Position numbers and translations under genes: made by a program. A DNA stretch of 9,299 nt from Nitrospirota bacterium (GTDB taxonomy: Bacteria; Nitrospirota; Thermodesulfovibrionia; Thermodesulfovibrionales; JdFR-88): NCBI GenBank assembly GCA_021789735.1, contig JAJYJB010000084.1:1-9299 (forward strand), in the 5' to 3' direction. The notes below the pieces were generated by a model. It had not been told where the DNA came from and did no database searches. It saw nothing but the letters and a program-made list of their open reading frames with translations. Shown here in pieces: positions 1-4,685 of the stretch. The stretch's first letter is position 1, and each line of letters starts with the position of its first letter.

Positions 1-3
1 ATC

Positions 4-1410
4 TTGCTGAAAAATTCAAACAGCCCGCCCGGATACCGCGCGCCGGGCTACCAGAGGTTTGGCCGGATATTGGGCCGGATATTGTTTTGCCTTTTGGCCT
101 TCGCGTTATTATTTTCAATAGCCGTTAACACCGCATGGGCAGGCGGCGCTCGGGGCGTTAACGATGAGACACTCCAAACCGATGGCGGGCGCTATCAAAC
201 GCCGCTTTTCGGGCGGGGGTTCAAGGGAAAGGTCTTTGGCCATGAGGTGACGGTAGCCCCGTTTAACACGCGCTCCATCTCCTCCTGGGACCTGGGGATC
301 GATCTGGCGGAGCCGCCCCCGCAGGACTCCGAACTCCTGCCCGTGGGCAGCCTTTACTTCTGGCGGCATCCGGACAGCGCGCACCTGCTGCGCGCTGAGG
401 TCTCCGGGGTTTATGACGACATATTCTGGGCCCGGCGGATGGCGGTGGAAACTTCGAAAAAACCGCTTCCCCCTGGGGGCTTTGAGGCGGTCCTGACCTT
501 CACCAACTTCACCCTGCCCTTGGCCAGGGCTGAGTTGGTTGACGGCCTCGCCCTCAAATCCGAAGAGCTCCTTTGGGGGTATGCGCGCGCCGGGCTTGGC
601 GTGGGCTACCGCCGCCAGGTGCGCCCCGGCAATCAGGACAACATGTTCGCCGCCGGCCTCATGTTCGAGCCGGGCTTTCTTTTTTTTGACAGGGGCCCGG
701 ACACGGCGGGAGCATTCTCGGTGCCCGAAAACACCCTGGAACTCCGCGCCCATTTGCAGGTGCGCCTGGATGCATTAAAACGGAACATCCTTAAGCTTGC
801 GCACGATGGGTACGCCGCGGGCTCCGACCTTGTTTACGGGCACCGCACGGACTGGCGGGACTGGGGAACAGATGGCGCGGAGAAGGCCGCTCACGGACGG
901 AATTATCTTTCTTTTGCCGGATATTTCCTAAAGGCAGGCGGCGTGCCATGGGCAACCGGCAGCAGCCGCCAGCGGCTTATAGCCTCCTTGAACGGGGGCG
1001 TGGGCTATCACCTGGACCGGTTTTCCGCGCCGCGCGTGGGCGGCGGACCGGACCCGCTGGGAGAGGAATACGGTTCCACCTGGATACCGGTTCTGCCAGG
1101 GGCGTCTATCTGGGAGTTCTTCCCGCACCATTACATCATTTTCACTGGCGAGTACCGCTTTGAGCCCGTCTTTTTCACATATCTGGGCCTTGATGCCGCA
1201 GCCGGCTGGCTGGACCGCCTGAGAAACCAAAACACCGGAGGCGGACCGGTAACAAAAAATGACGTCATGTCTTCCGTTGGGACGCGGATCACGACCGGTT
1301 TTTTCTTTAACACACGCCTGCAGATCGCCTATAACTATAACTTTTCGGTCGTCAGGAAAGGATCCTACGGCGGACACGAGCTTTTGATACAGCTGTCGGG
1401 CAACCTCTAG
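4..1410 (+). CDS. Putative secreted/outer-membrane beta-barrel protein, unknown function
   Basis: I do not recognise the family. Read from the TTG at 4, the 468-residue protein has a basic N-terminus, a hydrophobic core at about residues 26-41 and an A-W-A/G-G site near residue 46, which fits a type I signal peptide. The rest alternates short aromatic/hydrophobic strands with Gly/Asp/Pro turns (for example SLYFWRH, FFFDRGPD, YNYNFSVV) and ends in a strand close to the C-terminus (ELLIQLSGNL). This suits an outer-membrane barrel, although the last residue is Leu rather than the usual Phe or Trp. The start is uncertain: the frame is open to the left edge, so the true start may lie outside the window. 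In-frame TTG codons at 70 and 82 would give a more normal signal-peptide length. It ends convergently with osmC. A periplasmic protein is the alternative. Coding status is fairly sure, function is not. Confidence 0.72.
   Translation: MLKNSNSPPGYRAPGYQRFGRILGRILFCLLAFALLFSIAVNTAWAGGARGVNDETLQTDGGRYQTPLFGRGFKGKVFGHEVTVAPFNTRSISSWDLGIDLAEPPPQDSELLPVGSLYFWRHPDSAHLLRAEVSGVYDDIFWARRMAVETSKKPLPPGGFEAVLTFTNFTLPLARAELVDGLALKSEELLWGYARAGLGVGYRRQVRPGNQDNMFAAGLMFEPGFLFFDRGPDTAGAFSVPENTLELRAHLQVRLDALKRNILKLAHDGYAAGSDLVYGHRTDWRDWGTDGAEKAAHGRNYLSFAGYFLKAGGVPWATGSSRQRLIASLNGGVGYHLDRFSAPRVGGGPDPLGEEYGSTWIPVLPGASIWEFFPHHYIIFTGEYRFEPVFFTYLGLDAAAGWLDRLRNQNTGGGPVTKNDVMSSVGTRITTGFFFNTRLQIAYNYNFSVVRKGSYGGHELLIQLSGNL
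61..84 (+). repeat. Perfect 12-bp tandem duplication in the signal-peptide region
   Basis: The unit ggccggatattg occurs twice back to back (61-72 and 73-84), so the protein reads GRIL-GRIL just before the hydrophobic core of the signal sequence. It is in frame and therefore adds four residues to the basic n-region without breaking the gene. It looks like a recent slippage or duplication event. Confidence 0.85.
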
Positions 1411-1438
1411 CGGGCTTTTTTTTGCAAAGAACGGGGCA

Positions 1439-1497
1439 TTTTTCCTCCGGCCCTCACCTTTTCAGACAGGGCCGAAAAGGTGAGGGCCGGAGAAAAA
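1439..1497. terminator. Long perfect inverted repeat between convergent genes; possible bidirectional terminator
   Basis: Bases 1445-1463 are the exact reverse complement of 1474-1492, giving a 19-bp GC-rich stem with a 10-base loop. Five T (1439-1443) and five A (1493-1497) outside the stem can extend it past a one-base bulge at 1444. It lies between the ends of two convergent genes, where a shared terminator is expected. However, the T run precedes the stem on the + strand, and the same holds on the - strand, so neither transcript has the U-tail of a classical intrinsic terminator. A run of eight T just after the first gene's stop (about 1416-1423) has no hairpin before it. A U-less terminator, an mRNA 3'-end stabiliser or a REP-like element are all possible. 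Confidence 0.5.
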
Positions 1498-1501
1498 GCA
1501 A

Positions 1502-1939
1502 TCAGGACTTCAGTGCGGCCAGTCTCGTTTTTAATGTTATCTGCACCCCGGCCAAGGCCTGGGAGACGGGGCAGTTCTTTTTGGCCGCCTCCGCCTGCTG
1601 CTGGAATTTGCTTTCATCAATGCCCGGCACCTGCGCCTCGCAGTCAAGCTCGCTCTTTGTGATCTTGAAACCGTCTCCGCTTTTTTCGACATGCACATTC
1701 GCCGTGGTCCTGATGTGCTCCGGCTTAAACCCTGCCTGCTCAAGGAGCATGGAAAGGGCCATGGAAAAACAGCCCGCGTGCGCCGCGGCGATGAGCTCTT
1801 CAGGATTTGTACCCTGTCCCTGCTCGAAGCGGGACGAGAACGAATAAGGGCCTTCGAACAGGCCGCTTCCAAGCTTCATCATTCCTTTGCCGTTTTTAAG
1901 GTTTCCATCCCATATGGCTTCTGATTTGCGTACCGGCAT
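1502..1939 (-). CDS. osmC: OsmC-family peroxiredoxin (organic hydroperoxide reductase)
   Basis: A 145-residue cytoplasmic thiol peroxidase that reduces organic hydroperoxides. The length matches E. coli OsmC. The sequence shows the OsmC hallmark TNPEELIAAAHAGCFSMAL with the peroxidatic Cys57, the resolving Cys123 in NCPVSQAL, and an Arg (residue 37, SSRFEQ) in the position of the active-site arginine. The N-terminus (VRKSEAIWDGNLKNGKG) is typical of the OsmC rather than the Ohr branch. The ATG at 1939 is supported by an AGGAGGT ribosome site eight bases upstream. The gene stands alone, divergent from the flavoprotein gene and convergent with the putative outer-membrane gene. Regulation is not visible. 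The family is usually stress-induced. The identification is strong and no key residue is missing. Confidence 0.96.
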   Translation of the reverse strand: MPVRKSEAIWDGNLKNGKGMMKLGSGLFEGPYSFSSRFEQGQGTNPEELIAAAHAGCFSMALSMLLEQAGFKPEHIRTTANVHVEKSGDGFKITKSELDCEAQVPGIDESKFQQQAEAAKKNCPVSQALAGVQITLKTRLAALKS

Positions 1940-1947
1940 TCTTGACT

Positions 1948-1954
1948 ACCTCCT
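1948..1954 (-). promoter_or_regulatory. Strong ribosome binding site of osmC
   Basis: Read on the minus strand this is AGGAGGT, eight bases before the ATG at 1939. It is one of the best Shine-Dalgarno matches in the window and fixes the osmC start. Confidence 0.85.
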
Positions 1955-1978
1955 GACGATCCGATTTTGAATAAAAAA

Positions 1979-2006
1979 AGTCTATCAGGAAAAAATCTTT
2001 TTACAA
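1979..2006 (-). promoter_or_regulatory. Weak candidate sigma70 promoter for osmC
   Basis: On the minus strand TTGTAA (2001-2006) and TAGACT (1979-1984) are separated by 16 bases in an A/T-rich stretch upstream of the osmC ribosome site. Both boxes are imperfect, so this is only a candidate. The remainder of the 219-base gap to 2158 shows no RNA gene or clear operator. Confidence 0.25.
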
Positions 2007-2158
2007 CTGAAATAAAAGAGGGGTACGGGCCAGTTTGATAAATACCGCCAGACGAGGCTCATTCGCTTTCACTCTAACAGTAACTGCGTCAAAAATGACC
2101 GTCTGCGACACGCCGGCTGTCCCGAGGGAGAAATAACCGCCTTTGTTTTAATATAAAT

Positions 2159-3370
2159 ATGATGAAATGCGATGTCATCGTCATAGGGGCAGGCGCCGCG
2201 GGACTGATGTGCGCGATCGAGGCCGCCAGGCGCGGTCGGTCCGTTATCGTGCTGGAGCACGGGAAGCCGGGCAGAAAGGTGCTTGCCTCCGGAGGGGGCC
2301 GCTCCAATTTCACAAATCTTGAGCTGGGGGCGGACAATTACCTCTCGGAAAATCCCGCTTTCACCAGGTCCGCGCTGGCTGGTTTCACTCCCGGCGATAT
2401 CATCGGGTTCCTTGAAAGCCGGGGTGTGCCGTTTGCCCAAAAGGGAAACGGCCAACTCTTTCTGAAAGGCAGTTCCAGGGCGCTGCTGGAGCTGCTGCTT
2501 GGCAAGTGCAGAGAAAACGGCGCGGCCGTAATTACCGGCATAAACATAAAGGGCTTCGGTAAAAAGGCAGCCCGGTTCAACGTGGACACGAATAAAAAGG
2601 TCTGTTTCGATTCGGAATCTTTGGTGGTGGCAACCGGAGGGCTCTCGTATCCGGAGCTTGGGGCCACGGACCTGGGCTACAGGATAGCGTCCAGGTTCGG
2701 GCTGAGAATCACCCCGCTCCGTCCGGCCCTTGTTCCATTTACATTCGCCCCGGAGGAAGCGCATAGGTTCAGCGGCCTGTGCGGCCTGTCGCTGCAGGCA
2801 GAAATATCCTGCGGCGGGGGAAAAAACAAAAGCAAAAATAAAAGCAAAAGAACTTTCACGGGGGACATCCTTTTCACCCACAGGGGTCTGAGCGGCCCTG
2901 CGGCCCTGCAGGCCTCTTTGTACTGGGCCCCCGGGGAAGAACTCTCGATAGACCTTCTGCCAGATGCCGATATTAAAGGGATGTTCATGAAAGACAGAGA
3001 CAGGTCCGTGGAGATGCAGAACTATCTTTCAGGCTTCCTGCCCCGGCGTCTGGCCCTTAAATGGTGCGGCAGCTTTCTTTCTCCGTCCGCAAAAAAACCG
3101 CTGCGCCTTCATTCGCAGCGGGAGCTTGAGAGCGCGGCGGAAGCCCTTCATAACTGGACCTTCCGGCCGGCCGGTACGGAGGGATACAGGACGGCGGAGG
3201 TGACGGCAGGCGGAGTGGACACCAGGGAACTTTCCTCAAGGACCATGGAGTGCGGGAAGGTGCCGGGGCTTTTTTTTGCCGGAGAGGTGATGGACGTAAC
3301 GGGGCAGCTTGGAGGTTATAACCTCCACTGGGCCTGGGCGTCGGGGTGCGCGGCGGGCAGATATGCGTAA
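2159..3370 (+). CDS. HI0933/BaiN-family NAD(P)/FAD-dependent oxidoreductase
   Basis: A 403-residue flavoprotein of the HI0933/YhiN/BaiN type. The N-terminus is a Rossmann FAD-binding fold (DVIVIGAGAAGLMCAIEAA, glycines at residues 10-15). It is followed by GGGRSNFTN (residues 45-53); this motif usually has Cys where Ser is seen here. The second nucleotide motif VVATGGLSYPELGATDLGY lies at 156-174, and the family C-terminal block AGEVMDVTGQLGGYNLHWAWASG at 374-396. The substrate is unknown for most members; BaiN acts in gut bile-acid dehydroxylation, which cannot be assumed here. A lysine-rich KNKSKNKSK insert (222-230) interrupts the middle domain. No Shine-Dalgarno precedes the ATG: the nearest GGGAG is about 30 bases away and the gap is A/T-rich. 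The start at residue 1 or 2 fits the family N-terminus. The stop overlaps the maf start, implying one transcript. Confidence 0.93.
   Translation: MMKCDVIVIGAGAAGLMCAIEAARRGRSVIVLEHGKPGRKVLASGGGRSNFTNLELGADNYLSENPAFTRSALAGFTPGDIIGFLESRGVPFAQKGNGQLFLKGSSRALLELLLGKCRENGAAVITGINIKGFGKKAARFNVDTNKKVCFDSESLVVATGGLSYPELGATDLGYRIASRFGLRITPLRPALVPFTFAPEEAHRFSGLCGLSLQAEISCGGGKNKSKNKSKRTFTGDILFTHRGLSGPAALQASLYWAPGEELSIDLLPDADIKGMFMKDRDRSVEMQNYLSGFLPRRLALKWCGSFLSPSAKKPLRLHSQRELESAAEALHNWTFRPAGTEGYRTAEVTAGGVDTRELSSRTMECGKVPGLFFAGEVMDVTGQLGGYNLHWAWASGCAAGRYA
2822..2848 (+). repeat. A-rich tandem repeat encoding KNKSKNKSK in the flavoprotein
   Basis: Two near-identical 12-base units (AAAAACAAAAGC then AAAAATAAAAGC) plus a partial third encode K-N-K-S twice. 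The tract sits directly after a Gly-rich turn (CGGG) and before the conserved RTFTGDILFTHRGLSG strand, so it most likely extends a surface loop. It has the look of simple-sequence expansion. Confidence 0.85.
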
Positions 3371-4013
3371 CAATAAAAATAAAAATATAAAAACAAAAAT
3401 AATACTTGCATCCGCATCGGAAAGAAGAAGGGATATACTGGGCCTGACGGGGCTTCAGTTTACAGTAGAGGAAAGCGGGGTTGAGGAGGTGATGAGCGAA
3501 TGCGTGCCGCCCCGGAGGCTGGCCAGGCTCCTGTCCAGGCAGAAAGCGGAGACGGTCGCGGCGAGAGAAAAAGAAAAGGAAAAGGAAAAGGGAAAGGAAA
3601 AGGAAAAGAAAAAAGGGGGAAACGCGCTAGTGATCGCGGCGGACACCTTTATAAGCATTAACGGCCGGTATCTGGGAAAGGCGCAAGATCAGGCGGAGGC
3701 CAGCGCGATGCTCAGGGCTTTAAGCGGACGAGCGCATCTTGTTGTCACGGGCTACACGGTGATAGACTCTTCAAGCGGGAAGCGGATATCCGGCTCCTCA
3801 GAGACAAAGGTCTATTTCAGACGGCTTCACAAAGAGGAGATAGAATCTTATGTAAAGACCGGCGAGCCCATTGGCAAGGCCGGGGCATACGCCATACAGG
3901 GGCTTGGAGCCGCCCTTGTCAGAAAGATCGAGGGGGATTTTTTTAACGTGGTGGGCCTGCCCTTAAGCGCCCTTATAATGACGCTTAATAAATTCGGCAT
4001 ACGGATTTTGTAG
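3363..4013 (+). CDS. maf: Maf-family nucleotide pyrophosphatase (house-cleaning dTTP/UTP type)
   Basis: Maf proteins hydrolyse nucleoside triphosphates, often non-canonical ones, to the monophosphate and have been linked to septum control. From the ATG at 3363 the protein has 216 residues. It shows LASASERRRDIL (15-26, the S-x-R-R phosphate-binding loop), a K-x-E-x-VAA segment (61-67), the catalytic Asp in VIAADTF (Asp94), GRYLGKAQDQAEASAMLRALSGRAH, VTGYTV, and ESYVKTGEPIGKAGAYAIQG (161-180). The final FFNVVGLPL and the AYAIQG block point to the YhdE-like dTTP/UTP branch. The start overlaps the flavoprotein stop by 8 bases, so translation is probably coupled. A longer reading from 3309 would overlap far more and add no family sequence. 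Two oddities are an Asn/Lys-rich N-terminus (NNKNKNIKTK) and an EK-repeat insert at 69-86 just before the catalytic strand. Confidence 0.94.
   Translation: MRNNKNKNIKTKIILASASERRRDILGLTGLQFTVEESGVEEVMSECVPPRRLARLLSRQKAETVAAREKEKEKEKGKEKEKKKGGNALVIAADTFISINGRYLGKAQDQAEASAMLRALSGRAHLVVTGYTVIDSSSGKRISGSSETKVYFRRLHKEEIESYVKTGEPIGKAGAYAIQGLGAALVRKIEGDFFNVVGLPLSALIMTLNKFGIRIL
3563..3622 (+). repeat. 60-base homopurine tract with GAAAAG repeats inside maf
   Basis: Every base from 3563 to 3622 is A or G, mostly as hexamers of the GAAAAG/GGAAAA type. In frame they encode alternating Glu-Lys with a Lys3-Gly2 end (residues 69-86). Ordinary Maf proteins have only a short linker here, between the KAETVAA helix and the ALVIAADT strand, so this is an expansion. 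Hexamer units keep the frame when the copy number changes. Single-base slippage in the A runs would break the gene. Confidence 0.9.
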
Positions 4014-4033
4014 CCGACGGCTCAAAAATTTGC

Positions 4034-4053
4034 GGCCCTTTTGTCTTTGGGCC
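4034..4053. terminator. Weak hairpin between convergent maf and XRE genes
   Basis: GGCCC (4034-4038) pairs with GGGCC (4049-4053) across a 10-base loop. On the + strand it is followed by ATTGTTTTA. On the - strand it is followed by GCAAATTTTTG. Both are poor U-tails. Its position between the two stop codons suits a shared weak terminator, but the stem is only 5 bp. Nothing else is evident in the 106-base gap. Confidence 0.35.
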
Positions 4054-4119
4054 ATTGTTTTATGATCTGCAATAATTCCCTCACATATGCGTTTTTGCAT
4101 CCGGCATCGCCCCGTGCAT

Positions 4120-4530
4120 TTAAATGTTCTCTTGTGAACTGTCCTTTTCCCGCGGCAACATTTTCACGAAGTCCTCGATCATGCCCAGAAAACCACGTTT
4201 CAGTTTTTTGCTGCGGAGCCCCCTGTAAAGCATAAGAAGCCTTGCCTCCTCCTTAAAAATGGCCTGTAAGGCATTCGGCTCGCCCCCCTTGCGAGGGTCT
4301 TCCTCATCCAGAAAAAAACTTGAAGGCATTCCCAATGCTTCGGCTATCTGCTCGATCCTGGAAAGGGTGAGCCTGTTTATACCCCTTTCATATTTTTGCA
4401 CCTGCTGGTATGAAATCCCGATCCTGTCCGCAAGCTGCATCTGGGAAAGCCCGCATGATTTCCTCGTCTGTCTGATCAGCTCCCCTAGCGCCTTGTCGCT
4501 CATGAACGTTTCAGTCTTTTCCCAATACAT
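4120..4530 (-). CDS. XRE-family helix-turn-helix regulator
   Basis: A 136-residue protein with a Cro/C1-type HTH at about residues 16-71: LGELIRQTRKSCGLSQMQLA, then DRIGISYQQVQKYERGINRL and IEQIAEALGMPSSFFL. This is a canonical five-helix DNA-binding domain. An acidic-basic C-terminal segment (about 85-136, containing EEARLLMLYRGL and FLGMIEDFVKML) resembles the short C-terminal helix pair of many single-domain chromosomal XRE regulators and probably mediates dimerisation. The ATG at 4530 has an AGGAG site eight bases upstream; Met10 is the alternative. It follows the GGDEF-EAL gene on the same strand after 155 bases containing a strong hairpin, so co-transcription is plausible but not certain. 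No toxin partner or phage gene adjoins it, so a phage repressor or antitoxin role is not indicated. Its targets are unknown. Confidence 0.92.
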   Translation of the reverse strand: MYWEKTETFMSDKALGELIRQTRKSCGLSQMQLADRIGISYQQVQKYERGINRLTLSRIEQIAEALGMPSSFFLDEEDPRKGGEPNALQAIFKEEARLLMLYRGLRSKKLKRGFLGMIEDFVKMLPREKDSSQENI

Positions 4531-4586
4531 ATCTCCCTCTCCTGAAATTTGGGTTAGCCTCTAATTTTCCCATTTTGAAAGTCATT

Positions 4587-4625
4587 CAGCATGCAGTGCC
4601 TTGCTCCCCGAGGCACTGCATGCTG
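4587..4625. repeat. 15-bp perfect inverted repeat in the GGDEF-EAL to XRE gap
   Basis: Bases 4587-4601 are the exact reverse complement of 4611-4625, with a 9-base loop. On the leftward mRNA this makes a strong hairpin about 60 bases after the GGDEF-EAL stop. It is followed by AATGACTTTC rather than a U run, so it is not a textbook intrinsic terminator. It could attenuate or protect the upstream message, uncouple XRE expression, or be a REP-like element. The rest of the 155-base gap shows nothing else apart from the XRE ribosome site. Confidence 0.7.
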
Positions 4626-4685
4626 CTGTATTCATACGTTTTATCTGAACGCAGGGACGGCCCAATGAGCGAACATATAATGCGT

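Noticed and set aside
115..753. Minus-strand open frame opposite the first gene
   Set aside because: Basic, low-complexity-like composition without family features; the + strand frame has a signal peptide and beta-strand pattern.
1422..1847. + strand open frame over osmC
   Set aside because: Antisense to a gene with all OsmC active-site residues and a strong ribosome site.
2069..2881. Minus-strand 270-codon frame opposite the flavoprotein
   Set aside because: No domain, Arg/Pro/Gly-rich shadow composition; the flavoprotein motifs on the other strand are decisive.
3309..3362. Upstream ATG extending Maf by 18 residues
   Set aside because: The extension would lie wholly within the flavoprotein end, adds no Maf sequence, and the ATG at 3363 gives the usual short N-terminus with tight overlap.
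3563..3622. Reading the purine repeats as a CRISPR-like or tandem-repeat locus
   Set aside because: The units are hexamers within an intact coding frame, with no spacers.
4120..4530. XRE protein as antitoxin or phage repressor
   Set aside because: No toxin-like partner, integrase or phage gene is adjacent; the neighbours are ordinary chromosomal genes.
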